Source of the DNA: DATBLZ01 sp036555065
GTDB taxonomy: Bacteria > Pseudomonadota > Gammaproteobacteria > Steroidobacterales > Rariloculaceae
Assembly (NCBI GenBank): GCA_036555065.1
Contig: DATBLZ010000057.1
Coordinates: forward strand, 1 to 21,628
Length of the DNA: 21,628 nt
Direction: 5' to 3'
Position 1 is the stretch's first letter, and the number at the start of each line of letters is the position of its first letter. The position numbers and the translations under genes are program-made. The notes under the pieces were generated by a model. That model saw only the letters and a list, made by a program, of their open reading frames with translations, was not told the origin of the DNA and did not search any database. Shown here piece by piece: positions 1-8,422 of the stretch.

Positions 1-138
1 GACATCCGCACTATTCAAGAGCTGCTTGGCCACAAAGACGTAAGCACGACAATGATCTACACACATGTTGCGGGGCTGGGCGCGACCGGCACTCTAAGTC
101 CGCTCGACGCGGGTTGGCCAGACGAACAGCCGCGCTAA
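1..138 (+). CDS. intI: Integron-type tyrosine recombinase (IntI), C-terminal fragment
   Basis: Frame 1 is open from the window edge to a TAA at 136-138 and encodes the last 45 residues of a tyrosine recombinase. It contains the box II motif LLGHKD (residues 8-13) and the nucleophile context TTMIYTHV, with the catalytic Tyr at residue 20 of the fragment. The start (DIRTIQELLGHKDVSTT) and the Ser-Pro-Leu-Asp tail closely resemble the C-terminus of class 1 integron integrase IntI1, more than XerC/XerD. In integrons intI is usually transcribed away from attI and the cassette array, so those would lie left of this window. The gene is cut by the window edge and converges on the next gene with only 6 bp between stops. 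Integron rather than phage integrase is inferred from C-terminal similarity alone. Confidence 0.82.
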   Translation, partial: DIRTIQELLGHKDVSTTMIYTHVAGLGATGTLSPLDAGWPDEQPR

Positions 139-144
139 AACGCG

Positions 145-441
145 CTAGAGCGTCACCTTCCGCTCGGCGTTGGCCTTCACATAGTGATAGAGCTCGACTT
201 TGGCGCGCAGGCCGTTTGCGAAGAACGGATCCGTCTGATAAACCTGCTCTGCCTCGGCCTTGCTGTTCGCCTCGATGAACCACAACCCGCCGAGCGACGC
301 GCCGCCGACGTCGGGACGCAGCGAGCCGGCCAAGATCACCTTGTCCTTGTTCTTGTCGAGCCACGCGAAGTGCGCCGCGAGCAGCTTCTCGCGCTGCGCG
401 GCGATATCCGGCTTGTCGGTGAATCGTGCTACCCACAGCAT
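145..441 (-). CDS. YciI-like domain protein
   Basis: A 98-residue protein of the YCII-related fold: an N-terminal strand (LWVARFTDKP), a helix with a conserved-type His-Phe-Ala-Trp-Leu-Asp stretch (residues 24-29), a Gly-rich turn (GGASLGGLWF) and the AEAEQVYQTDPFFANGL segment typical of the family. YciI proteins are small ferredoxin-fold (dimeric alpha-beta barrel) proteins; some relatives act as lyases or hydrolases, but most have no assigned reaction. Its start lies 15 bp behind the stop of the upstream aminotransferase on the same strand, so the two are probably co-transcribed. Family assignment is fairly secure; the substrate is unknown. Confidence 0.85.
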   Translation of the reverse strand: MLWVARFTDKPDIAAQREKLLAAHFAWLDKNKDKVILAGSLRPDVGGASLGGLWFIEANSKAEAEQVYQTDPFFANGLRAKVELYHYVKANAERKVTL

Positions 442-456
442 CTCGCTACCCCTTCG

Positions 457-1827
457 TCAAACCAGCTTTTCCTTCTTCGCCCACGCGAGCGTGTCGTCGA
501 GCCCCTCGCGGAAGCGATCGAACAGCTCGTCGACCTGCGCGTCCGTCACGATGAACGGCGGGCACACGGCGATCGCATCGCCGATCGCGCGCACGATGAG
601 CCCGCGGCTCTGGCAGAAGCCCATGCACTTGGCGCCGACGGCGAGCTTCGCGTCGAACGCCGTCTTCTTCTCCTTGCTCTTGACGAGCTCGCACGCGCCG
701 ACGAGGCCGACGCCGCGCGCCTCGCCGACGAGCGGGTGCTCGCCGAGCTGGTGCAAACGCTCTTGGAACCGCGGCGTAATTTTGCGCACGTGGTCGTAGA
801 GCTTGCGCTCCTCGTAGATCTCGAGCGTGCGCAGCGCGACCGCCGCCGCGACCGGATGCCCCGAGTACGTAAACCCGTGGCCGAAGAGCCCGGCCTCGCC
901 GCTGGCCGGGATCATGGGCTCGTACAGATAGTCGGGCACGAGCACGACGCTGATCGGTAAGTATGCCGACGACAAGCCTTTCGCGGCCGTGATCGTCGTC
1001 GGTTTCATGTGGAACGTCTGCGCGCCCCAGACGTTGCCCGTGCGCCCGAAGCCCGTGATGACCTCGTCGTCGATCAACAGAATGTCGTACTTCGCAAGCA
1101 CCTGCTGGATCTTCGGAAAGTACGTCGCGGGCGGCAGCAGCACGCCGCCCACACCCATGAGCGGCTCGGCGATCATCGCGCCGATCGTCTCGGGGTCCTC
1201 GTCGAGGATCAACCTTTCGAGATTCTTCGCGAGCCGCGTTGCGTAATCCTCCTCGGACTCGCCGGGCGCGGCGTTGCGGTAATAGTAAGGACAATCCGTG
1301 TGCCGCACGAACGAAAGCGGCTCATCGAACCCCTTGTGAAACGGCGGCAGCCCCGTGAGGCCCGCGGTCGCGACCGTCACGCCGTGATACGCCTTCTGGC
1401 GCGCGATGATCTTCTTCTTTTTCGGCTTGGCCGTAGCGTTGTGGTAATACCAGACGAGCTTGACCTGGGTGTCGTTCGCGTCCGACCCGGAGTTGCCGAA
1501 GAACGCTTTCCCCGCAGCGAACGGCGCCATTCCGACGAGCTTGTCGGCGAGCAAGATGCCGGGCTCGTGGCTCTTACCGGCGAAGAGATGCGTGAACGAA
1601 AGCTTCTTGATCTGCTCGTACGCGGTTTTCGCGAGCTCTTCGTCGCCGTAACCGAGCGCCGTGCACCAGAGGCCGGCCATGCCCTCGATGTATTTATTGC
1701 CGTGGTTGTCCCAGACGTGGATACCTTGACCGCGCGTGATGATGAACGGCCCGGCCTTGTGGTGGGTCGCGAGATTCGTGTTGGGGTGAAAAAGCCGCTT
1801 GAGATCGAGCGCCTCGAGGTCCGCCAT
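457..1827 (-). CDS. Class III PLP-dependent aminotransferase (omega-transaminase type)
   Basis: A 456-residue fold-type I aminotransferase, normal length for class III. Visible signatures are the GMAGLWC segment (49-55), the cofactor phosphate-binding GNSGSDAND region (111-119), YHG (147-149), the DDEVITGFGRTG stretch with the PLP-ring Asp (253-264) and the Schiff-base lysine in TAAKGLSS (Lys283). The pattern is close to bacterial omega-transaminases of the SpuC / Chromobacterium amine:pyruvate type, so an amine or polyamine donor with pyruvate as acceptor is plausible; the exact donor cannot be read from sequence. A GGAG precedes the ATG by about nine bases. A YciI-like gene follows 15 bp downstream, suggesting a two-gene unit. 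Confidence 0.93.
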   Translation of the reverse strand: MADLEALDLKRLFHPNTNLATHHKAGPFIITRGQGIHVWDNHGNKYIEGMAGLWCTALGYGDEELAKTAYEQIKKLSFTHLFAGKSHEPGILLADKLVGMAPFAAGKAFFGNSGSDANDTQVKLVWYYHNATAKPKKKKIIARQKAYHGVTVATAGLTGLPPFHKGFDEPLSFVRHTDCPYYYRNAAPGESEEDYATRLAKNLERLILDEDPETIGAMIAEPLMGVGGVLLPPATYFPKIQQVLAKYDILLIDDEVITGFGRTGNVWGAQTFHMKPTTITAAKGLSSAYLPISVVLVPDYLYEPMIPASGEAGLFGHGFTYSGHPVAAAVALRTLEIYEERKLYDHVRKITPRFQERLHQLGEHPLVGEARGVGLVGACELVKSKEKKTAFDAKLAVGAKCMGFCQSRGLIVRAIGDAIAVCPPFIVTDAQVDELFDRFREGLDDTLAWAKKEKLV

Positions 1828-1917
1828 TCGCCGTGCTCCGGAATCGACAGGCGGTCATGATACACCGGCCAAGGCGTCCGACTGATCACGACGGCCTCGT
1901 CTGCCGCCGCTCGACGA

Positions 1918-2967
1918 CTAGTCTTCGCAGCTCACCTTCATCGGCGCGCGCACCGTCAGGTAGGGCGCAATGATGCGCGTCCCAGCGGCCGCGTCTTTCG
2001 TGAACGTCGGGCTCGCGGAGCTCACGTGGAAAAGCCCTGCAACGAGGAGCTCGATCGGCTGCTCGATCTCCCCGCCCCAGGCAGCGAACACGTCGCACAT
2101 GTCGTAGGCTTGGAGCGCGTCGTCCTCGTTCGGCACGACTGTGGCCTCGATCGGCGCGTCGCAGTCGGCGGCGTCGTCGATCTCGCTCAAGCCCCCCTTG
2201 GGCCCCGTCGGATAGTAGACGTACCGCTCACGTTGCAGACACCAAGCGCCCTCGCCCACGGCCGGCATCGCGAACGCGACTTTGACGCGCGCGTCGCCGC
2301 GGACCTTGGCTTCGCCGCGCTGGCCATGAGTCACGACCATCTCGGCATTCGAGCGGACGTCGAGCTCGTAGTCGTCCGGCTCGGGAGCGACCGGCTCGGC
2401 AAATCCGCCGTCGAACGCAAGCCCTGCGCGGCAACCGAAGATCTTGGCGGCGCCCATGAGCGTGCGGCAATGCTGGTATTCGTGGACGCTCTCGCAGAGG
2501 AATACGCCGGGCTCGCGTTGGTGGCAGCCGGGGATCAGGACCTGATACTCCGTCGGCTCGGTCGGCGTTGCGACGGCGCGCATGCCGGGCTCGAGCACCC
2601 GCGTATGCGCCCAGGGCCCGAGCGTCGCCATGCGCAGCGCCTGAGCGTCGTCGGCGCACGTGATCGTGGCGAACGCCTCGCACTGCGCGCCGCGGCAAAT
2701 ACCCCCATCGTCGAGCCGCACGGTCGTGCTCGTGACGTCGACGCCGGGCGCAGCCGACCAATCCGTCGCGTAATCGAAGCCCTGCGTCTGGCACCAATCG
2801 GTTGCGGCCTTCGCGCCGCACACTTCGCCCCCGGCGACGCAGTAGCTGAGCGGCAGACCATCGTGCGCGGGGTTCGCGAACGTACGCACCTGCGCGTGCG
2901 CCGAAACGGCGAAGCCCGCGGCGGCGAGCGCGGTGACGTAAACCGATGGCAGGCGACGTGTCGTCAT
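1918..2967 (-). CDS. Secreted cysteine-rich protein of unknown function
   Basis: A 349-residue ORF with an N-terminal signal peptide: basic start (MTTRRL), hydrophobic stretch, and a likely signal peptidase I site after Ala-His-Ala, before QVRTF. The mature part has 14 cysteines, an even number spread over the whole length, consistent with disulfide-bonded folding in the periplasm or outside the cell. I recognise no family. Local features include short repeated motifs around GGEVCG / DDGGICRG and an acidic, Pro-rich linker (AEPVAPEPDDYE, near residues 190-202). It is followed 90 bp later by the aminotransferase and preceded by the patatin gene, all on the minus strand. Codon use matches the neighbours, so it is probably real and resident. 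Confidence 0.75.
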   Translation of the reverse strand: MTTRRLPSVYVTALAAAGFAVSAHAQVRTFANPAHDGLPLSYCVAGGEVCGAKAATDWCQTQGFDYATDWSAAPGVDVTSTTVRLDDGGICRGAQCEAFATITCADDAQALRMATLGPWAHTRVLEPGMRAVATPTEPTEYQVLIPGCHQREPGVFLCESVHEYQHCRTLMGAAKIFGCRAGLAFDGGFAEPVAPEPDDYELDVRSNAEMVVTHGQRGEAKVRGDARVKVAFAMPAVGEGAWCLQRERYVYYPTGPKGGLSEIDDAADCDAPIEATVVPNEDDALQAYDMCDVFAAWGGEIEQPIELLVAGLFHVSSASPTFTKDAAAGTRIIAPYLTVRAPMKVSCED

Positions 2968-3052
2968 GGAATAGGCCCGCGTGGCGAGGCCTAAATCCTA
3001 GATATGACGCAGCGCGTTTGCCGTAATCACCGTCACAAATGCTCGAACGGCG

Positions 3053-5314
3053 TTAGAACACGCGTCCCAATACGACATAAAACGCGTGTTTGCCCCCTTC
3101 CGCCGCGCCGTAGGCCAAGTAGATCGGGCCGATCGGCGTATCGACACCGGCCCAGAGCGACCCGCCCCAGATGGATGCATCGAGCGAGATGTCGCTGCGG
3201 CTCTGCCACGCGTTGCCGACCTCGACGCTGACGCCCGCGAACGCGGGGAATAGCGCAAGGTCGCCGATGCGCCGGTAGTACCCGGTGCCGAGCCGAGTCA
3301 CGTGCTGGCCCGTGAGCTGGCCGCGGCCGAGGCCCGAGAGATCGAACAAGCCGCCGAAGCGATAGAGATTGCTGATAGGCGCTTGCCCCGAAATGGTCGC
3401 GTCGTAACGCAGCGTCGACACGAGCGTGTGGCGGCCCCACGTCTTCGCGAACGTCGAGCGCACGAGCACCTGATCGAAATCCTCGTCGGCCGCGAGCCAG
3501 TCGGTGTTCGAGGTCAACCACTCGGCGGACGTGAACACGCCATGGCGCGGAAACGTCAAGCTGTCGAGCGTATCGACGGAGAAGCGCGTGAAGATTTCGC
3601 CGCGATGGAAGCTGTCGGCAGGCACGAACGCCGGATCGCCGACGCGGAGCTCCGTATCCCCGGCGCCGGTGCGCAGCCCCACGCGAAACTCGCCCCAGCT
3701 CAGAAGCTCGCGCCCGCCCGCGATCTCGAAAAGACCCTGGCGCTTCTTGACCTCGGCAACGAGCGTATCGGCATCGTAGACGTTGAGCATCTCCGTCTCG
3801 AAATCGAGCTCGGGCGCGACGAAGTAGAGCGCCTTCGGCCCGAGCGGCAGATACATATCGGTGAGGAACGCAGGCTCGTCGCCGACGAAGAACGTCGCGC
3901 GCCATTCGGCGCCGCGTTCGTTGATCTCGGTCCTTAAATAGCTCGCGGCGAGGCCGAAGAGCGCGTCCTGGTCGGTCGCCGAGCTGTATTCGACGCCGAG
4001 CTGCAGGTAGTTCGGGCCCCAGCTGCGCTCGGTCAACGACACCTCGAGCCCGGTCATGTCCTCTTCCTCGACGAGCTCGTAGCGGACGTTCTGGTAGAAA
4101 TCGAGGCCGTAGACCTTGTTGAGCGCGCGATCGAGCGCGTCGAAGTCGAGCGGCTGGCCGATCTCGATATCGTCCATGCGCGCTTCGATGACGCTGTCGG
4201 CGATCGGCGAGTCGTTGTCGAGCCGCACGAAATCGATCGTCGGCAAGCTCGTCGCGCGCGGATCGGGGTGCTCGGCCATGTAAGCTGCGTACGCCTGCTC
4301 ATCGAGCGCGTAAGGCGCGAATCGCTCGCGCTGCGCCATGACGGCCGCATACCCGTATTGGATCGTCTCGTTGATGCGCGCGAAGCTCACGGAGTTGAGC
4401 TCGCTCGGAATCTCGGGGCGCAACAACACGTCGCGGTCGGTCAAGAGCGCGCTTTGGCGCTCCGTGCCCGTGCGCGTCAACAGGTTCGTGAGCTGCTCGG
4501 TAACTTGGACGACCGAGCGGATCTCCTCGCGGCTTGCGAGGCGGTCGGTGATATCGACGGCAATGACGACGTCGGCGCCCATGCGCTGCGCGACCTCGAC
4601 GGGCAGGTTCATGACGATCCCGCCATCGACGAGAAGCCGTCCGTCGATGACCATCGGCGACAGCGCCGCGGGCACGGCCATGCTCGCGCGGATGGCGCGC
4701 GCGAGATCGCCGGACTCGAGGATCACGGCCTCGCCGGTCGCGAGGTCGCCGGCCACGGCACGGAACGGAATTCTGAGGTCGTCGAAGTCCTCGATTTGCG
4801 CAACGGGGAACACGACGCGCGACATGATCATGTCGATGACCTGGCCTTGGACGAGCCCGACGGGCAGCTGCATTTCCCCGTTGTTGAGGCCGGGCTTTTG
4901 GCTCACGAGATACAAGTCGTCATCGCGCTTGCGGCGGAACGAGCGCAACTGCCGCGGCGTCACGTTGCCGAACGCCGCATCCCAATCGATGCTCGCGAGA
5001 AACTCTTCGACCTCGGGCACGCTCAAGCCCGAGGCGTAGATGCCGCCGACGGCCGCGCCGATGCTCGTGCCCGCGATGTAGTCGATCGGCACGCGGAGCT
5101 CCTCAAGCGCTTTGATCACGCCCAAGTGCGCGCCGCCGCGCGCGCCGCCGCCCGAGAGCACGAGCCCGATCTTGGGCCGCGCGTCGCCCGGCGGCTCGCC
5201 TTCGAGACCGTCGGCGGGCTCTGCGACGGCTGTGGCCGTGCCCGCGGCCGCGACCACGAGCGCGCCGACGACCGCGAGAAACCCACTTGAAAGCCGACGC
5301 GCGAGGACCGACAT
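3053..5314 (-). CDS. Patatin-like phospholipase with POTRA and outer-membrane beta-barrel (PlpD / type Vd-like)
   Basis: A secreted patatin-domain protein of 753 residues from the chosen start. A signal peptide (about 1-31, ending near Ala-Val-Ala-Glu) is followed by a patatin domain (about 48-260) with the oxyanion motif GGGARG (55-60), nucleophile GTSIG (Ser84) and catalytic Asp in DGG (Asp230). A POTRA-like segment (about 330-410) precedes a BamA/Omp85-type barrel ending in Phe (VVLGRVF), the usual outer-membrane C-terminal signature. This order is that of Pseudomonas PlpD and type Vd autotransporters, phospholipase A enzymes carried on their own barrel. An in-frame ATG 24 bp upstream (5338) gives 761 residues, but the ATG at 5314 has a strong GGAGG six bases ahead, so I prefer it. 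Confidence 0.92.
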   Translation of the reverse strand: MSVLARRLSSGFLAVVGALVVAAAGTATAVAEPADGLEGEPPGDARPKIGLVLSGGGARGGAHLGVIKALEELRVPIDYIAGTSIGAAVGGIYASGLSVPEVEEFLASIDWDAAFGNVTPRQLRSFRRKRDDDLYLVSQKPGLNNGEMQLPVGLVQGQVIDMIMSRVVFPVAQIEDFDDLRIPFRAVAGDLATGEAVILESGDLARAIRASMAVPAALSPMVIDGRLLVDGGIVMNLPVEVAQRMGADVVIAVDITDRLASREEIRSVVQVTEQLTNLLTRTGTERQSALLTDRDVLLRPEIPSELNSVSFARINETIQYGYAAVMAQRERFAPYALDEQAYAAYMAEHPDPRATSLPTIDFVRLDNDSPIADSVIEARMDDIEIGQPLDFDALDRALNKVYGLDFYQNVRYELVEEEDMTGLEVSLTERSWGPNYLQLGVEYSSATDQDALFGLAASYLRTEINERGAEWRATFFVGDEPAFLTDMYLPLGPKALYFVAPELDFETEMLNVYDADTLVAEVKKRQGLFEIAGGRELLSWGEFRVGLRTGAGDTELRVGDPAFVPADSFHRGEIFTRFSVDTLDSLTFPRHGVFTSAEWLTSNTDWLAADEDFDQVLVRSTFAKTWGRHTLVSTLRYDATISGQAPISNLYRFGGLFDLSGLGRGQLTGQHVTRLGTGYYRRIGDLALFPAFAGVSVEVGNAWQSRSDISLDASIWGGSLWAGVDTPIGPIYLAYGAAEGGKHAFYVVLGRVF

Positions 5315-5320
5315 CCGTTG

Positions 5321-5325
5321 CCTCC
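5321..5325 (-). promoter_or_regulatory. Shine-Dalgarno GGAGG that decides the patatin start
   Basis: On the minus strand GGAGG lies six bases before the ATG at 5314. The more upstream ATG (5338) has no comparable site, and the residues between the two starts (PNRRRQR) add nothing needed for a signal peptide. Confidence 0.7.
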
Positions 5326-5350
5326 GACGATTGGGCATGATGCCAGATTT

Positions 5351-5380
5351 GTGGGAGCGGCTTTAGCCGCGATTCCTTAG
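5351..5380 (+). repeat. REP-like palindromic repeat, copy 1
   Basis: A 30-bp repeat with core GCGGCTTTAGCCGC, a perfect 6-bp stem with a TT loop, preceded by GTGGGA and followed by GATTCCTTAG. Near-identical copies occur at 10325-10353, 16353-16382 (inverted) and 16502-16531. This copy lies in the 90-bp divergent gap between the patatin gene and trxB and overlaps the proposed trxB -10 element. The core resembles REP sequences of Pseudomonas and Xanthomonas relatives; no REP transposase gene is in the window. Confidence 0.85.
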
Positions 5381-5383
5381 AAT
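5378..5383 (+). promoter_or_regulatory. Possible -10 element for trxB (TAGAAT)
   Basis: TAGAAT matches TATAAT at five of six positions and is followed by a GC-rich discriminator and then AAGGAG six bases before the trxB ATG. No convincing -35 is visible, since that position falls inside the REP-like palindrome. The same TAGAAT follows the repeat upstream of the waaA at 14993-16342. Confidence 0.35.
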
Positions 5384-5404
5384 ACGCGCCCCAAGGAGAA
5401 CGGC

Positions 5405-6355
<951 letters not shown>

Positions 6356-6401
6356 TCCGATCGCGCGCGCTATGTATAAACAGAGCGCGGCAAACTGAGA
6401 A

Positions 6402-6429
6402 CCGGTGCCGCGCCGTTTGAAGGCACCGG
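6402..6429 (+). other. Perfect 8-bp hairpin in the trxB-mepK gap
   Basis: CCGGTGCC (6402-6409) and GGCACCGG (6422-6429) form a perfect stem with a 12-base loop, just before the MepK-like start. No T-run follows, so it is not a standard intrinsic terminator; it could be a 5'-leader hairpin or a factor-dependent 3' structure of trxB. A TATAAA (6375-6380) lies upstream of it. Confidence 0.5.
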
Positions 6430-6436
6430 CGCGACA

Positions 6437-7036
6437 ATGGAAAAAGTGGGCGTGGGGGCCAATATGCTGGTGCAGCGGCGCAAAGTGCTGGTCGGCGGAT
6501 TCGCCGGGCTCGTGGGCTTGGCCGGCCTCTGTCCGATCGCACGCGCCACGGCCCTCGCGGGCGCGCGTCCCGGCACGCACGATTCAACGCTCGACGCGCA
6601 CGGCTTGTCCTTCTATCACATCCATACCGCCGAAACGCTGTCGGTCACCTATCGCGAGAACGGCGTGCTCGTTCCGGATGCGGTCGCGGCCATCACGCAG
6701 TTTCTCCGCGACTTTCGAACCGGTGAGGTCCACGAGATCGATGTCGACCTTCTCGACACGCTGAGCCTGCTGCATGAAGCCGCGGAGCGCCGCGGGCATT
6801 TCGAGGTCATCTCGGGCTTCAGGTCCGCGCGCACGAACGCGGCGTTGCGCAGAATCACCGACGGAGTCGCCGAAGGCAGCCTGCACATGTCCGGCCGCGC
6901 GATCGACGTGCGCTCGACGGGCCTTGCGACCGACGCTTTGCGCGCCGCGGCGCTTACGCTCCAGCGCGGCGGCGTCGGCTACTATCCGAGCTCGAACTTC
7001 GTGCATATCGACACGGGGCCGTTCCGCGCCTGGTGA
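6437..7036 (+). CDS. mepK: Tat-exported murein DD-endopeptidase, MepK/YcbK family (DUF882, M15-like)
   Basis: A 199-residue zinc peptidase-fold protein that aligns along its length with E. coli YcbK (MepK), which cuts peptidoglycan cross-links in the periplasm. The N-terminus has a twin-arginine signal (QRRKVLVGG, Arg14-Arg15) with a hydrophobic core to about residue 40. The peptidase region shows SGFRS (126-130), HMSGRAIDV with zinc ligands His150 and Asp157, and the C-terminal FVHIDTGP with His190. A second ATG at 6464 has a GGGGG a few bases ahead and would keep the Arg pair at residues 5-6, so the start is uncertain by nine codons. Confidence 0.92.
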   Translation: MEKVGVGANMLVQRRKVLVGGFAGLVGLAGLCPIARATALAGARPGTHDSTLDAHGLSFYHIHTAETLSVTYRENGVLVPDAVAAITQFLRDFRTGEVHEIDVDLLDTLSLLHEAAERRGHFEVISGFRSARTNAALRRITDGVAEGSLHMSGRAIDVRSTGLATDALRAAALTLQRGGVGYYPSSNFVHIDTGPFRAW

Positions 7037-7064
7037 GCGTTCCCGGCGCCGCGGCCGGGCGTGC

Positions 7065-7070
7065 TAAAGT
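7065..7070 (+). promoter_or_regulatory. Possible -10 element for the macA-like gene (TAAAGT), near-leaderless
   Basis: TAAAGT lies nine bases before the ATG at 7080, with no Shine-Dalgarno between, so a transcript from it would be leaderless or nearly so. No good -35 is seen. The spacing resembles that seen ahead of rimO and the upstream waaA. Confidence 0.3.
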
Positions 7071-7079
7071 TCGCGTCCC

Positions 7080-8207
7080 ATGAAGCGCTCTATCCTCGCC
7101 GCGATCGCGGTCGCGGCCGCAGTTCTATTAATTTGGTGGGCCACTCGCCCCGCGCCGGTCACGGTGACGCTCGCCACCGTCGAGCGCGGCCCGGTCGCGG
7201 CGACGGTCGCGAACACGCGCGCGGGCACGGTCGATGCGTGCCGGCGCGCGGGCCTCTCGCCGGCGCTCGGCGGGAAGATCGCGAGCCTGCCCGTGACGGA
7301 CGGATCGACCGTCGAGCAAGGGCAGCTCCTGCTCGAGCTCTGGAACGACGACATGAAAGCCGAGCTCATGCTCGCCGAGCGCGACGCGCACGCGGCCGTC
7401 TCGCGCTCGCGCGAAGTTTGCGTGACCGCAGGCGTTGCGAAGCGCGAAGCCGAGCGGCTCATGAAGCTCCAAGATGAAGGGCTCGCGGCCGAGGAAGCGG
7501 TCGATCAAGCCACGGGCCGCGCCGAGTCGACGGCGGCCGCGTGCACGGCTGCCGAGGATGCCGCACACGTGACCGCGGCGCGCGTCGACGTCATCAATGC
7601 ACAGATCGAGCGCACGCAGCTGCGAGCGCCGTTCGCGGGCACGATCGCCGAGATCAACGGCGAGCTCGGCGAGTTCGTGACGCCCTCGCCCGTCGGCATC
7701 CCGACCCCGCCGACCGTCGATCTCATCGACTCGAGCTGTCTCTACATCAGCGCGCCGATCGACGAGGTCGATGCGCCGAGCATTCGCGAAGGCATGCCCG
7801 CGCGCATCAGCCTCGATGCGTTTCCGGACCGCGATTTCCCGGGCCACGTGCGGCGCATCGCGCCCTACGTGCTCGATCAGGAGAAACAGGCGCGCACGGT
7901 CGAAATAGAAGCCGAGATCGATGCACCCGACAAAGCGGGCTTGCTCCCCGGGTATAGCGCGGACGTTGAGGTCATCCTCGATCAGCGCGACGGCGTGCTG
8001 CGCGTGCCGACCTCGGTCGTCGACGATGAGGGCTATGTATTCGTCTTCGACCCGGACACGAACCGCATCGCCCAAAGAATGATCGGCACGGGGATCTCGA
8101 ACTGGGAGTTCACCGAGGTCACGGACGGCCTGCGCGAAGGCGACCGTGTCGTGAGCTCGATCGACCGCGACGGCGTCGTCGACGGCGCCACCGTCAAAGC
8201 TGAATGA
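7080..8207 (+). CDS. Periplasmic adaptor (HlyD/MacA family) of an ABC exporter
   Basis: A 375-residue membrane fusion protein. It has one N-terminal transmembrane anchor (about 5-22), a first half-lipoyl segment (GGKIASLPVTDGSTVEQGQ), a helical hairpin region rich in Ala and Glu (about 95-185), a second half-lipoyl segment (TQLRAPFAGTIAEINGELGE), then beta-barrel and membrane-proximal domains. Such adaptors link an inner-membrane pump to an outer-membrane channel. The ATPase and two FtsX-type permeases that follow identify it as the adaptor of a MacAB-like tripartite system. The 215-bp gap to the ATPase is filled by a palindromic repeat. No TolC-like gene is present, so the outer-membrane partner must be encoded elsewhere. 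Substrate unknown. Confidence 0.9.
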   Translation: MKRSILAAIAVAAAVLLIWWATRPAPVTVTLATVERGPVAATVANTRAGTVDACRRAGLSPALGGKIASLPVTDGSTVEQGQLLLELWNDDMKAELMLAERDAHAAVSRSREVCVTAGVAKREAERLMKLQDEGLAAEEAVDQATGRAESTAAACTAAEDAAHVTAARVDVINAQIERTQLRAPFAGTIAEINGELGEFVTPSPVGIPTPPTVDLIDSSCLYISAPIDEVDAPSIREGMPARISLDAFPDRDFPGHVRRIAPYVLDQEKQARTVEIEAEIDAPDKAGLLPGYSADVEVILDQRDGVLRVPTSVVDDEGYVFVFDPDTNRIAQRMIGTGISNWEFTEVTDGLREGDRVVSSIDRDGVVDGATVKAE

Positions 8208-8247
8208 TCTTGCGTCGCGCGCGTCGATCACTCCATATCATCATCAT

Positions 8248-8416
8248 GGCTCTCCGGGGCCGTCGCGCGCAGCGACGCGTGCTCGGCGTGTCATCCAGCC
8301 AATCGATTGCATTTGTGGCTCTCCAGGGCCGTCGCGCGCATGGACGCGCGCGCCGGAGCCTCCAGGGATGGATTCACGGCGTCCCTGGAGAGCCACAATG
8401 CAAGTGATTGGCTGGA
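8248..8416. repeat. Palindromic repeat with internal direct repeats between macA-like gene and its ATPase
   Basis: Two long inverted arms, 8294-8328 and 8383-8416, pair over about 34 bases with two adjacent mismatches and one single-base bulge (TCCAGCCAAT... against ...ATTGGCTGGA). The arm section GGCTCTCCAGGGCCGTCGCG (from 8317) also occurs as a direct repeat at 8248 with one base change. Inside, GCGCGC tracts add further pairing. It is unrelated in sequence to the hairpin family at 12845, 16382 and 18436. The right arm ends seven bases before the ATPase ATG, so it could affect translation or mRNA processing inside the operon. Confidence 0.8.
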
Positions 8417-8422
8417 CTGAGC

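Noticed and set aside
184..960. Plus-strand ORFs opposite the aminotransferase and YciI-like genes
   Set aside because: They are antisense shadows created by high GC content; the minus-strand frames carry full PLP-enzyme signatures.
8408..8422. TTG start for the ABC ATPase
   Set aside because: It lies inside the palindromic repeat arm and adds five non-conserved residues; the ATG at 8423 begins the normal MIELRGI-type start.
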